Part shown: positions 28,066 to 37,861 of the stretch, one piece after another
How the letters are laid out: the number at the start of each line of letters is the position of its first letter
Numbering within the stretch: the stretch's first letter is position 1
Origin: Bartonella sp. DGB1
Lineage (GTDB): Bacteria > Pseudomonadota > Alphaproteobacteria > Rhizobiales > Rhizobiaceae
Assembly (NCBI RefSeq): GCF_041345015.1
Contig: NZ_CP166769.1
Location: 1,240,001-1,304,000 of the forward strand
DNA length: 64,000 nucleotides
Direction: 5' to 3'
Translations under genes and position numbers: made by a program
The notes under the pieces: model-generated
Databases searched by the model: none
Told to the model about the DNA's origin: nothing
Seen by the model: only the letters and a program-made list of their open reading frames with translations

Positions 28066-28979
28066 ATGATACGATTTGCTCATATTTCTGACTTACATTT
28101 ATCCCCTATTCCAAAACCTACTATAATGGAATTATTATCTAAAAGATTAACCGGCTATATTAATTGGAAAAGAAATAGAGAAAATAACTATTGTAATAAT
28201 ATAGCTAATGCGGCGATACTACATCTAAAACAGCATAATTGTCAACATCTAATAATCTCCGGCGATATCGTTAATATTGCTACCAATGCTGAATTTTTAC
28301 AAGCTAAACAATGGCTAGAAAAAGTTGATAAAACAGAAAATATATCAATAGTTCCCGGTAATCATGATGCCTATATCAGAGGATCACTAACAAAATTTTC
28401 CTCAATCTTCTCTCCTTGGTTAAAATCAGATAGTGATATCACCCAAAATACTATATATCCTTATATCATAAAAGAGGTAATCTAGCTATAATAGGCTTAT
28501 CATCTGCAATTGCTCAACCTCCTTTTATAGCCGCAGGATATATAAACCAAAAACAGCTAAAGAAATTAACAGAAATGTTGATAGTAGCTAAAAGAGAAAA
28601 TTTATTTCGAGTAGTTGTTTTACATCATCCACCTATCTTAACTAATTCCAAATGGCATAATTCTTTATGGAATTATAAACAATTTCAAAAAATAATATAT
28701 AATTATGGCGCAGAACTAATCTTACATGGCCATACACATTTACCTACTCAACATATCTTAAATAAAACAGCAAATGGATTCACTCCAGTAATTGGTGTAA
28801 GCTCCTTAGTACAAAAAAATGGTCATAGAAAACCTTCTAGTTCTTACAATCTATTTGAAGTAACCACTTATAAAAATAAAGCTTGTTGCAGCTTCCAACG
28901 CTATCAATTAAATAATGATAATGAGTTTAAAATAAGCTATACAAAAATATTTAAATGGAATAATTTTAAATATTCTTAG
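28066..28979 (+). pseudogene. Metallophosphoesterase, one frameshift as sequenced
   Basis: Calcineurin-like phosphoesterase with the metal-binding blocks in order: FAHISDLHL, IISGDIVN, VPGNHD, and after the break VVLHHPP and LHGHTHLPTQH. The two ORFs, 28066-28485 and 28575-28979, join if the A4 run at 28470-28473 has one more A; the bridge then reads IIKRGNLAIIGLSSAIAQPPF. All catalytic blocks are present in the joined protein of about 304 residues. The substrate is unknown; the family acts on nucleotides, cyclic nucleotides or UDP-sugars. It is divergent from pth, with an 81-base gap. Confidence 0.85.
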
Positions 28980-28980
28980 C

Positions 28981-29872
28981 TTAATATTTGTTATGCGCAT
29001 GAGTATCCGGTTCTATATGTATAGTAACTTGATAACCTTCTTTTGTAAGTGCATCTTCAATTCTATCACATATTTCATGAGCCTCACCTACCTGCATATA
29101 TCTTGATACCACTAAATGAAATTCTATAAAAGTTACTCTTCCTGCTACGCGAGTTTTTAAATCATGATACTCAATAGCACCTGAGTAATTTTCTTCTATT
29201 ATCTCTTTTATATTAGCAGATTCTTCACTTGAAACAGCATAATCCATTAAGCCATTAACCGAATTCCAAATTACATAAATACCTTGAATTGAGATAAATA
29301 TAGCAATTAATAACGAAATAATGGAGTCTAAAAGTATCCAACCAGTCCACCACGTGAAAATTATTCCTATAATAATACCACATGATAACATTATATCACT
29401 TAATAAATGGTGTCCTTCTGCTGCTAAAACAGGAGATTTATATTTACGAGAATAAGCAAATAAACATTTATTTAGTTAAAATTAGATTTACTACTAAAGC
29501 GATAAAATTAAATATTAGACCCCAACTAATATTATGCAGTATTAATTTTTTACCATTGGCATAGCTAATAATATTATTGTAAGAATGATAAAAAATTAAA
29601 ATAGCAATACCTAAAATTAATATACCCTCAACTATTGCAAATAAATACTCTACTTTATAATGTCCATAAATATGATTACTATCAGCAGGTTTAAAACTGA
29701 TATATATGGCGTATAAACTCATAATAGAAGTAAAGATATTAACTAAAGATTCTATTGCATCAGCATACAATGCCGTAGAGTTAGTTAAATAATAAGCTGT
29801 ATATTTTAACGAAAAAACTAAAAAGCTTACAACTATAGCTAACCATAAAATTAATATTAATTTTTTTTGCAC
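28981..29872 (-). pseudogene. Cation diffusion facilitator (FieF/CzcD family), one frameshift as sequenced
   Basis: Inner-membrane divalent metal/proton antiporter. The N-terminal ORF (29468-29872) holds TM helices 1-4 with the metal-site helix ALYADAIESL. The C-terminal ORF (28981-29391) holds TM5-6 and the cytoplasmic domain ending HIEPDTHAHNKY. Between them one frame reads LFAYSRKYKSPVLAAEGHHLLSD, which carries the second conserved HxxxD metal site, so a single-base indel near 29460 splits one gene. The start is GTG 29872, two bases after the glutaminase stop; an A8 run follows the start. The joined product of about 297 residues is normal for the family. Confidence 0.83.
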
Positions 29873-29873
29873 A

Positions 29874-30478
29874 TTAACCTCTATTAAGATACTTCAATAT
29901 GTTATCTAACATTTTTAATCCCAAATTATTATCCGCTGTCAATATAGATTCTGGATGAAATTGCACAGCTGATATATTTTTTTCTTTATGTTCAATAGAC
30001 ATTATCACTTGATCATCAGTAACAGCCGTCACATTAAAACAATTTGGCACAAAGTCCCGCACCACACAAAGAGAATGATACCTACCAACTTTAATTTTAT
30101 CTGGTAATTTATCAAATATAATTGAAGGACGCAAAACATCTATAATAGAAATTTTACCATGTTTAGGTGGTATAAGTTTAGTTAATTTCCCCCCATAGAA
30201 CTCTACTAAAGCTTGTAAACCCAAACATATACCAAAAATCGGTAAATTATTCTCTATTGCTATTTTAATTGTATTATTACAATTAAAATCAGCTGGAGTT
30301 CCTGGACCTGGAGAGAGCACCATTAAGTGAAATTTTTGTTTATTAAATATCTCTTGGGTAACAGGTGGACGTACAACAATTACTTCTTGACCTAATATGC
30401 TAAAATAATTAGCCAAGGTGTATACGAATGAATCTTGATGATCAATTAAAATAATAGATTTGCACTGTTTTTTTGCAT
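29874..30478 (-). pseudogene. Glutamine amidotransferase of the TrpE(G) type (TrpG/PabA), one frameshift as sequenced
   Basis: Class I glutaminase domain giving ammonia to an anthranilate or aminodeoxychorismate synthase. It has the nucleophile loop GICLGLQALVEFYGG with Cys, and the His/Glu pair in VQFHPES. LIDHQDSFVYTLANYF and SPGPGTPADF are the forms found in the C-terminal half of fused Rhizobiales TrpE(G), not in ordinary TrpG. No TrpE synthase domain lies upstream, so this looks like a freed glutaminase half. The ATG at 30478 is followed by an A7 run (30468-30474); A8 would put it in frame (MQKKQCKSIILIDHQ). Confidence 0.82.
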
Positions 30479-30533
30479 AATATTCACTAGAAAATCACTT
30501 AACTTATAATTATTACCTTATTATAATGATTAT

Positions 30534-30568
30534 AAAAAAGAAAGTCCAAGCAAATTACTTGGACTTTC
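30534..30568 (-). terminator. Terminator between unidentified RNA and glutaminase gene
   Basis: A perfect 11-bp stem, gaaagtccaag (30540-30550) with cttggactttc (30558-30568), has a 7-nt loop and a T6 tail on the minus strand only. That polarity shows it acts on minus-strand transcripts. Confidence 0.85.
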
Positions 30569-30655
30569 TCTCGATTGAAGTTGCCTTCAACCATCAAGAC
30601 TGAGCATAGCGGGGGAACCCAGCCCTGAATTTACACTTATCGTCTCCTTAACAAA
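30534..30655 (-). ncRNA. Unidentified structured RNA or leader ending in a terminator
   Basis: On the minus strand a GC-richer stretch (30570-30650) in an AT-rich gap contains an 8-bp hairpin with a GCAA (GNRA) tetraloop at 30573-30592, a G/C-rich part (ggg...ccc) at 30608-30625, and then a perfect terminator. A TTGACA -35-like box lies at 30676-30681, a plausible distance upstream. It matches no riboswitch, 4.5S or 6S RNA that I can recall. It could be a free small RNA or an attenuator for the glutaminase gene whose ATG is 56 bases beyond the terminator. Confidence 0.5.
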
Positions 30656-30778
30656 AATGTAACATAACTTTTATATGTCAATAGAGCTTAATACTTTTAA
30701 CAACCTTTTAAAATACTTGTAAAAAAAAAAAATATATAATTTAGTATGTAATATAATCAGAAAGAATATAGGAAAATT

Positions 30779-31745
30779 ATGAAAAAATATTTTTTTACTT
30801 TTTTATTATATATAGTATGCTAACCTTAAATGTCACAGCCAGTGTTCCACAAGAATCACGAAAATGTGCTATAATAAGATTTGCCAATCCTGGTTGGAGT
30901 GATGTAACTGTTACCACAGCAGCTGCAGCTTATGTTTTACAAACCCTTGGTTATAAAACCAAAGAAGTTTTTATCTCCGTACCTATTACCTATCTTTCAC
31001 TCGCTGCTGGTGATGTAGATGTGTTTTTGGGATATTGGGATCCCAGTATGAATCAGATCTACAAACCATATGCTGAAAATAAGACCGTAGAAATATTACA
31101 TACAAATTTAACTGGTGCAAATTATGGTTTAGCAGTCCCTAAATATCTTTATGACGCAGGTTTAACTGATATAAAAGATCTTGCTAAATTCTCACATCTG
31201 TTAAACAATAAAATTTATGGTATCGAACCAGGAAATGATGGCAACCAAATAATATTATCAATAATAAATGATAAGAAATTTAATATAAATAATTTCCAGT
31301 TAATAGAATCTTCTGAACAAGCTATGTTATCTCAAGCTGATTTATTAATCTCTCAGAAACAACCTATCGTTTTTTTAGCATGGGAACCGCATCCGATGAA
31401 TATACGTTATGATATTAAATATTTAACTGGTGCTGAAAATTACTTTGGTTTCAATAAGGGACAGCTAACGTACACACAAATGCAAGAAAAAATTTCGCAA
31501 CAGAATGTCCTAATGTAGCTAAATTTCTTGGCCAATTAACCTTTACCACAGAGATGGAAAATGAGTGGCTAGATGAAGTAATTAACAATAAAAACACGCC
31601 TCTCAAAACTATAAAAAACTATCTACAGAAAAATCAACAGTTGCTTGATAAATGGCTAAAAAATGTATACTCCACTAAAGGAGAAAACGCCAAAGATATA
31701 ATAAAAAATAATTTAAATTTAGATAATGGCAAAAAGTTTAAATAA
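30779..31745 (+). pseudogene. choX: Choline ABC transporter substrate-binding protein, two frameshifts as sequenced
   Basis: Periplasmic choline-binding protein of the ChoX/ProX family. The aromatic ligand-box segments FANPGWSDV, GYWDPSM, LTGANYGLAVP and FLAWEPHPMN are all present. The ATG at 30779 begins a signal peptide that is out of frame with the body; one more T in the T run near 30790-30796 joins them (ending ...LTLNVTASVPQES). The 3' break lies at an A6 run, 31487-31492; with A7 it reads EKNFATECPNVAKFLGQLTF and continues to 31745. The restored length of about 322 residues is normal. It is the first gene of a choXWV operon. Confidence 0.85.
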
Positions 31746-31774
31746 AAAACATTTACCTAAATGGAGTAAATAGT

Positions 31775-32611
31775 AATGAATAAACTACCGGTAGGCGATA
31801 CGATAGCTATATTTGTGGAATGGCTACGTACATATTTTAGTGGTATATTTAATTTTATAAGAGTAATTTTAGATAATTTATTACAAACCACACTAGATTT
31901 TTTGCTAGCGCCTTCCCCTTATATATTATATTAATTACTGTAGTCATTGCATTGCTTGATATTATATTGCATAGGCGCGGGATGTTAGTAATTTTCGTCA
32001 CATTAGGTATGTTATTCATTATTAATCAAGGTTACTGGCTAGAAACCATGCAAACCATTTCTCTAATTCTATGGTCTTGTATATTCTGTATGACTATTGG
32101 AGTCCCTATCGGGGTATTCAGTGCTCATCATCCAAAGTTTTATTTATGGTTAAAGCCAGTCCTTAATCTGATGCAAACACTACCAACGTTTGTATATTTA
32201 ATACCAGCTATTATATTTTTTAGAATTGGCATGGTACCTGGGCTAATTGCTACAATCTTTTTTGTACTACCTACCTCTATAAGACTGACGCAAATTGGTA
32301 TTGCTACTACTCCTTCTCATCTTATTGAAGCTGGTAAATCATTTGGAACTAGCTCACGTCAATTGTTATGGAAAATTGAATTACCACACGCTATCCCACA
32401 ATTGCGGGAAGCATTAACTCAAACTATCATGCTTTCATTGTCAATGGTAGTTATAGCTGCTACTGTTGGTGGCAACGGTCTCGGAGTGCCCGTCTATCGT
32501 GCTTTACAACAATATAATGCATCCTTAGGATTTGAAGCTGGCTTAATAATAGTAGTAGTAGCTCTTATTTTAGATTATCTATTTCGTTTTCAAAAACCAC
32601 CAAAGAAATAA
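31775..32611 (+). pseudogene. choW: Choline ABC transporter permease, one frameshift as sequenced
   Basis: Inner-membrane permease of the ProW/ChoW type. A ggagtaaa Shine-Dalgarno precedes the ATG at 31775 (MNKLPVGDTIAIFVEWLRTY), the usual permease N-terminus. The frame is lost at a C4 run, 31915-31918; with C5 it reads APSPLYIILITVVIALLDII and joins the long ORF. The EAA loop is EAGKSFGTSSRQLLWKIELPHAIPQ. About 278 residues are restored, matching the family. Only one base separates its stop from choV, so the two are translationally close. Confidence 0.85.
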
Positions 32612-32612
32612 T

Positions 32613-33650
32613 ATGATTACATTAACAACAAAAAATTTATCTGTAGTTTTAGGCGATAAACAACAAACAAAAAAAGCCTTGCGAATGGCTGACAAAGGTT
32701 TTGCTAGGCAAGAAATAAAACAAAAAACCGGCGCGGTAATCGGCGTATATAATTGCAATCTAGAAGTACAAGAAGGAGAAACCCTAGTAATAATGGGGCT
32801 ATCAGGCTCAGGTAAATCAACTTTTTTACGCGCTATCACCCGCTTAATACCTGCTTCTAGAGGAAATATATTATTAAAGACCAAAAATAAATCATATAAC
32901 CTTACCACCATATCTGATAGTAAATTACAATATGTGAGAACCCATCTCATTTCTATGGTATTTCAGCAATTTTCTTTATTGCCATGGAGAAATGTTGCTG
33001 GAAACATAAGCTTAGGTCTAGAAATTGCAGGTATTAAAAAAGCTGATCGAATTAAGATAATAAATGAACATCTAGAATTAGTAGGATTAAACGATTATAA
33101 AGACAGGCATGTATCAGAACTATCTGGTGGTATGCAACAAAGAGTTGGTTTAGCCAGAGCGTTAGCCACAAAAGCACCTATATTACTTATGGATGAGCCA
33201 TTTTCAGCTCTAGATCCACTAATAAGAACGCATTTACAAGACGAACTAAAATTGTTACAACAAAAATTATCTAAAACAATAATTTTTGTCTCACACGATC
33301 TTGAAGAAGCAGTAAAATTAGGTACTAAGATTGCTATAATGAAAGATGGTAATTTAATCCAATGTGATACACCTGCAAATATCGTATTTAATCCTATCAA
33401 TCAATATGTTAAAAATTTCTCTACCAACCTAAATCCCTTAAGTATATTATCTGCAAAAGATGTAATGACACCAATTCAAATAACAAATAACAAATATACT
33501 ACTAGAGTGCATGCTGATACGCCTATCAAAGATCTTTTATCTTACTTTAACGATAAAAATGATCTTATTGCGGTAACGCAAAATGATAACTTAATTGGAG
33601 AAATATCACCATTAGATATATTAAATTGTCTCAAAAAAACCACTAACTAA
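32613..33650 (+). CDS. choV: Choline ABC transporter ATP-binding protein
   Basis: Cytoplasmic ATPase that powers the ChoXWV importer. It shows Walker A GLSGSGKST, Q-loop VFQQFSLLPWRN, signature LSGGMQQRVGLARAL, Walker B ILLMDEPFSALDP and the switch FVSHDLEEA. The C-terminal 70 residues (DVMTPIQITNNKYTTRVHADTPIKDLL) resemble the CBS-type tail of ProV/ChoV. Its 345 residues are intact, in contrast to choX and choW just upstream. No terminator is obvious after it. Confidence 0.92.
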   Translation: MITLTTKNLSVVLGDKQQTKKALRMADKGFARQEIKQKTGAVIGVYNCNLEVQEGETLVIMGLSGSGKSTFLRAITRLIPASRGNILLKTKNKSYNLTTISDSKLQYVRTHLISMVFQQFSLLPWRNVAGNISLGLEIAGIKKADRIKIINEHLELVGLNDYKDRHVSELSGGMQQRVGLARALATKAPILLMDEPFSALDPLIRTHLQDELKLLQQKLSKTIIFVSHDLEEAVKLGTKIAIMKDGNLIQCDTPANIVFNPINQYVKNFSTNLNPLSILSAKDVMTPIQITNNKYTTRVHADTPIKDLLSYFNDKNDLIAVTQNDNLIGEISPLDILNCLKKTTN

Positions 33651-33892
33651 TAAAATTTACTCCTCAATCCACATTTATAAATTTTTCATTAAAAAAACAT
33701 AATTTTTTAGTTCGGCTTCTTTAATTTTAATTAAAGTAGAATATATATGTATATAGAACCTATAAAATAGTTTTAAAATAATAACGGAAATTATTTTATA
33801 CGTTAATTTTAATATTATAATAAATATTTGCGTAGCGTATCTATACCACCTTTATTAAGTAATAATTATTTACTACAACCGGAGCCTAAATT

Positions 33893-34195
33893 ATGGAAAC
33901 TGAGAAAATTTTATGTCACAATAATGATTATATGGTACCTGCAAGCCAACTATTAACAGCTATGGCTAATGAAAAACGCTTACAAATTCTATATGTTTTA
34001 TCACAAGAAGAAATGTCAGTGGGGGCCTTAGCGCAAAAAGTTAAACTTAGTCAATCTGCTTTATCACAACATTTAGCAAAACTACGTGCACTAAGACTTG
34101 TGTCTACACGTAAAGATGCACAAACTATTTATTATTCTGTAACATCACCTTTTATTAAACCTATTTTAAATACTTTAGATAGTATTTATAGTTAA
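33893..34195 (+). CDS. ArsR/SmtB-family transcriptional regulator
   Basis: Small DNA-binding repressor of 100 residues. The winged helix-turn-helix is clear: LLTAMANEKRLQILYVLSQEEMSVGALAQKVKLSQSALSQHLAKLRALRLVSTRKDAQTIYYSV. There is only one Cys (residue 8) and no CVC metal box, so it is probably not a classical metal sensor; NolR/BigR-like redox or growth-phase regulators are the nearest type. The ATG has a ggagcc Shine-Dalgarno. It stands alone, convergent with mnmA, and its target cannot be told from position. Confidence 0.85.
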   Translation: METEKILCHNNDYMVPASQLLTAMANEKRLQILYVLSQEEMSVGALAQKVKLSQSALSQHLAKLRALRLVSTRKDAQTIYYSVTSPFIKPILNTLDSIYS

Positions 34196-34220
34196 TAATA
34201 TGCGCTCACGGGGGAGCGTC

Positions 34221-35405
34221 TTATCTATTATATAACTCAGCTAAAGCTGCTTCAAATTTAGGGTGTAAATTAGTATGTGAGATAAATCCACCACCATATA
34301 CTCTAGCGTTATTAGTATCGTCAGAGTAAAACACACAAGCTTGTCCTGGTGCTATGCCTTTTTCTTCTTCGATAAATTCCACCCAAATTTTACCGTCACT
34401 ATCACAATGTAAATTAGCTTTTTTAGGTTTATGTGTAGATCTAACTTTAGCATAGACAGAAATAATTTTATCTTTTAATTCATCTAAAGGTTCATCCCCT
34501 AACCAATTTATATCTCGCAAAAAGATTTTATAAATTTTCAAGGCTTCAGATGGTCCTACTATCACACGATTATTCTTATGATCTAGATGTACTACATATA
34601 AAGCATCTCCTGTAGATATTCCTAATCCTCTACGCTGCCCAATTGTATAATGAATAATACCATTATGTTTTCCTAAAATTCTTCCATCAATATGTCGGAT
34701 ATCTCCTGATACAATAGCATTAGGTTTCATGTTAGCAATTATATCAGTATATTTACCTTGTGGTACAAAACATATATCTTGGCTATCCTGTTTTTTTGCT
34801 ACCTCAAGCCCCATTTGTTGAGCTATCTCTCGAACTTTACTTTTTGGAATATATCCTAACGGAAAGCGCAAAAAATTCAATTGTTCTTGAGTGGTTGCAA
34901 ATAAAAAATAACTTTGATCTTTATCAATATCTAACGGACGAAATAACGATCTATTATTACCATTAATTTTAGTTTTTACATAATGTCCTGTTGCTAAGAC
35001 ATCTGCTCCTAATTCTTTAGCCGTATTTAATAAATCAGAAAATTTTACCGTTTGATTACAGGCAATACAAGGTACTGGAGTCTGTCCATCTATATAACTT
35101 TGCGCGAAAGGGTTAATAACAGATTCTTGAAATTTCTTTTCATAATTTAATACATAATGAGGTATGTCTAATTTTTCACATACCTTTTTAGCATCTTCAA
35201 TGTCTTGTCCGGCACAACATGAGCCTATTCGATGAGTAGCAGTCCCATGATCATATAATTGTAATGTTATACCAATTACATTATATCCTTCATGTTTCAA
35301 GATACCTGCCACAACAGAAGAATCCACCCCTCCAGACATAGCTACTACTACGCGTGTGTTGTGCGGCTCTAAAGCTAAATCCAAACTATTTAATTTTAAT
35401 TCCAT
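34221..35405 (-). CDS. mnmA: tRNA-specific 2-thiouridylase
   Basis: Makes 2-thiouridine at the wobble base of tRNA-Lys, -Glu and -Gln, using sulfur from a persulfide relay. It has the PP-loop [11 protein letters not shown], the first catalytic Cys in [23 protein letters not shown], the second Cys in [12 protein letters not shown], and GQRRGLGI. The C-terminal beta domain ends VYGGGFISH. The ATG at 35405 ([10 protein letters not shown]) has a ggag Shine-Dalgarno 7 bases upstream and is preferred over the TTG at 35420. About 394 residues, intact. Confidence 0.95.
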   Translation of the reverse strand: MELKLNSLDLALEPHNTRVVVAMSGGVDSSVVAGILKHEGYNVIGITLQLYDHGTATHRIGSCCAGQDIEDAKKVCEKLDIPHYVLNYEKKFQESVINPFAQSYIDGQTPVPCIACNQTVKFSDLLNTAKELGADVLATGHYVKTKINGNNRSLFRPLDIDKDQSYFLFATTQEQLNFLRFPLGYIPKSKVREIAQQMGLEVAKKQDSQDICFVPQGKYTDIIANMKPNAIVSGDIRHIDGRILGKHNGIIHYTIGQRRGLGISTGDALYVVHLDHKNNRVIVGPSEALKIYKIFLRDINWLGDEPLDELKDKIISVYAKVRSTHKPKKANLHCDSDGKIWVEFIEEEKGIAPGQACVFYSDDTNNARVYGGGFISHTNLHPKFEAALAELYNR

Positions 35406-35596
35406 AATCTCGCTCCACAAAATGCGTCAAAGGCAAATGCGGTTGATTTTAATAATGCAACATCTTATGGTTCTACAGCTATTTTTTTATTATTTCAACA
35501 CATATTTTAAAAATTTATTGACTTTATATCTGTACCATTTAAATTTTTCACTATATACTAATAATAGGTTAACGATAAATGTGAAAAGGATTAAAC

Positions 35597-36322
35597 ATGC
35601 GTATATTATTAATAGAAGATGATCGGTCAATTGCACAGAGTATCACTCTTATGTTAAAAAACGCTAACTTTAACATCTATGTTACCAATATGGGAGAAGA
35701 AGGAATAGATTTAGGTAAATTATACGACTATGACCTCATCTTATTAGATTTAACCCTACCAGATATATCAGGATTTGAAGTATTAAAAAATTTACGTGCT
35801 GCTAAGATAGAAACACCTATTTTAATTTTATCCGGGGAAGACCACATCAATAGCAAAATTCGCGGCTTTGGATCTGGAGCAGATGATTATCTTACTAAAC
35901 CTTTTGATAAAGATGAGCTTATCGCACGTATTCACGCTATAATTAGAAGAACTAGAGGACATTCGCACTCTTTGATTAAAACTGGTGATCTTACTTTAAA
36001 CTTAGACACTAAAACAGCGGATATTTCTGGTATTACTGTACCTCTCACTAGTAAAGAATATCAAATTCTAGAATTATTGTCATTAAGAAAGGGCACCACC
36101 CTAACCAAAGAAATGTTTCTTAATCACTTATATGGTGGTATGGATGAACCAGAATTAAAAATTATAGATGTATTCATCTGTAAATTAAGAAAAAAATTAG
36201 AAGAACTTTCAAATGGAACCTCATATATAGAAACCGTTTGGGGTAGAGGATATATCTTAAAAGATCCACAAAAACAAAATACCCTTGTTGAAACTAGCCA
36301 ACAAGATGCACAAGTCACTTAA
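35597..36322 (+). CDS. ctrA: Cell-cycle response regulator CtrA
   Basis: Master cell-cycle regulator of alphaproteobacteria, an OmpR/PhoB-type activator. The receiver domain has the acidic pair EDD (residues 7-9), phosphoacceptor Asp51 in [12 protein letters not shown], and Lys in [15 protein letters not shown]. The winged helix carries [19 protein letters not shown] and [12 protein letters not shown]...[12 protein letters not shown]. At 241 residues it has a slightly longer tail than usual. It converges with chpT, leaving a 7-base gap. CtrA is phosphorylated through ChpT, so the neighbours act in one phosphorelay. Confidence 0.96.
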   Translation: MRILLIEDDRSIAQSITLMLKNANFNIYVTNMGEEGIDLGKLYDYDLILLDLTLPDISGFEVLKNLRAAKIETPILILSGEDHINSKIRGFGSGADDYLTKPFDKDELIARIHAIIRRTRGHSHSLIKTGDLTLNLDTKTADISGITVPLTSKEYQILELLSLRKGTTLTKEMFLNHLYGGMDEPELKIIDVFICKLRKKLEELSNGTSYIETVWGRGYILKDPQKQNTLVETSQQDAQVT

Positions 36323-36329
36323 TAAACAT

Positions 36330-36956
36330 CTATTTATAACTAACTAAAATTGTCTGATTGTTAATCTCATTAGCGTTTAATATCATATTTTGCTGATTAA
36401 GCAGTAGCAACAAATGATAATAATTTATAGACCAAGGATTTAATGGGTAAAGTGTATCTTTCTCAATAAAGATCTGTTTAAAAGCATCCGGTATCACTAT
36501 TTTATCTGATTTTAGCTGTAACTCTAACTCACCTTTAAAACCATATATAATTTTAATAATTCCACCTTTTGGCATAAAATTAGCTGCGACTAATAACAAA
36601 TTATATAAAATTTTACCAACTACCAATAATAATGTTGAGGGCATTTTTTCATCCCATATTAACTTAACATTTTCCTTACAAAAATATTCTTCTGCATGTT
36701 TTTTTAACATTGCTAGAGCTATCTCAGCTCCATAAGACTGTGCCGCTCCATAAGCCAATCTAAAAAATTGTAATTTCTTTTGTGCAATTTTAGCAGATTC
36801 TGTAATAAGGTCTTTTACCTCTATATCATTAGGCATGTCTTCTAATAACTCTATTCCATTATTAGTAGCACTTATAGGAGAAATAAGATCATGACAGATT
36901 TTACCTGCTAATAAAGAAGAAAATTCCATCCAATTTATATTTTTATCCATCCGCAT
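36330..36956 (-). CDS. chpT: Histidine phosphotransferase ChpT
   Basis: Dimeric phosphotransferase passing phosphate from CckA to CtrA and CpdR. The helical hairpin carries LLAGKICHDLISPISATNNGIELLED with the phospho-His in CHDLISP. The degenerate ATPase-like domain follows (LLVVGKILYNLLLVAANFMPKGG). About 208 residues, typical. The start could be ATG 36956 or the internal Met at residue 3. It is convergent with ctrA, and the two 3' ends are nearly touching. Confidence 0.9.
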   Translation of the reverse strand: MRMDKNINWMEFSSLLAGKICHDLISPISATNNGIELLEDMPNDIEVKDLITESAKIAQKKLQFFRLAYGAAQSYGAEIALAMLKKHAEEYFCKENVKLIWDEKMPSTLLLVVGKILYNLLLVAANFMPKGGIIKIIYGFKGELELQLKSDKIVIPDAFKQIFIEKDTLYPLNPWSINYYHLLLLLNQQNMILNANEINNQTILVSYK

Positions 36957-37047
36957 TATTCCTTCTAAATTTTACTATAATAGTTAATTAATTCCTACAG
37001 ACAATTTTTTTATATACCCTATATACTAGAAATTATACGGAGTTATT

Positions 37048-37788
37048 ATGATTCAAGCAATAATTTTTATTATATTAGGAGCTAGCTTTGCATTATTGAT
37101 AGTTTTTTTGCTTGCCCCGATTTTTTGGAATCGCGCAATTTATCTAGCCAAGCAACAACTGGAAAATTATCACCCATTTTCATTAGCAGAAGTTCAAGCA
37201 GAATATGATGCTTTGCGCGCAAAACATGCAGTAGAATTATATAAAATTAATAAAAGATATAAAAATCTTAATAAAAAAACCATGTTGCAACAGATATCAT
37301 TAAATCATAACCAAGAACAATTACATCAATTTAATAATCTAAAAACACAATATGCTTTATTAGAAAAAGATTACCATAAAATAAAATCATATCTAATAAA
37401 TGATGAAAATTATATAGCAGATCTTATCAAAGGAACTGTAGCAGATGAAGCAATTATAAATAAGGCTTTAACAGAAATAATACAGCAAAAACGCGAAATA
37501 TTGTCATTAAAAGAACAAAATATATTCTTTAAAATAAAGAATATTTCACAAATGAAAGCTAAAGCGCAAAAAAATGCACCGAATTCTTATATATTAACAT
37601 CATGTCTTACCGATGTAACGTCTGTAAAAAATGAAATAAGTGATTATGCAGCCGAAATAATAGCCGAATATCTTACTAATGACTTACAAAACAAAAAAAT
37701 TATAGAAACATTTGTGGATAATTATTCTCAAACTAAAACTGAAACCCCTTCCTTAGCTGATAAAATAAGTAGGCGGCTAATAAAATAA
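37048..37788 (+). CDS. Membrane-anchored coiled-coil protein, conserved in Rhizobiales
   Basis: Residues 1-25 form one transmembrane segment (AIIFIILGASFALLIVFLLAPIFW), followed by a long charged helical part (residues about 45-180) with coiled-coil character. The segment PIFWNRAIYLAKQQLENYHPFSLAEVQAEYDALRAKHAVE matches a conserved Rhizobiales hypothetical family that I know only by its pattern. The function is unknown; one membrane anchor plus a cytoplasmic coiled coil suggests a scaffold. A gga Shine-Dalgarno lies before the ATG. Confidence 0.7.
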   Translation: MIQAIIFIILGASFALLIVFLLAPIFWNRAIYLAKQQLENYHPFSLAEVQAEYDALRAKHAVELYKINKRYKNLNKKTMLQQISLNHNQEQLHQFNNLKTQYALLEKDYHKIKSYLINDENYIADLIKGTVADEAIINKALTEIIQQKREILSLKEQNIFFKIKNISQMKAKAQKNAPNSYILTSCLTDVTSVKNEISDYAAEIIAEYLTNDLQNKKIIETFVDNYSQTKTETPSLADKISRRLIK

Positions 37789-37861
37789 GCATAATTTTAG
37801 TAGTTTATATAAATTTATCATGATAAATTAAAATTTATAATATCAACAACATAGATTTACC

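Noticed and set aside
30560-30650. Trp leader peptide or SAM/TPP-type riboswitch in front of the glutaminase gene
   Set aside because: The small ORFs there have no tandem Trp codons, and I find none of the conserved core motifs of those riboswitches.
34201-34220. Short hairpin cgctc...gagcg as a terminator between arsR-type gene and mnmA
   Set aside because: Only a 5-bp stem and no T run on either strand; too weak to call.
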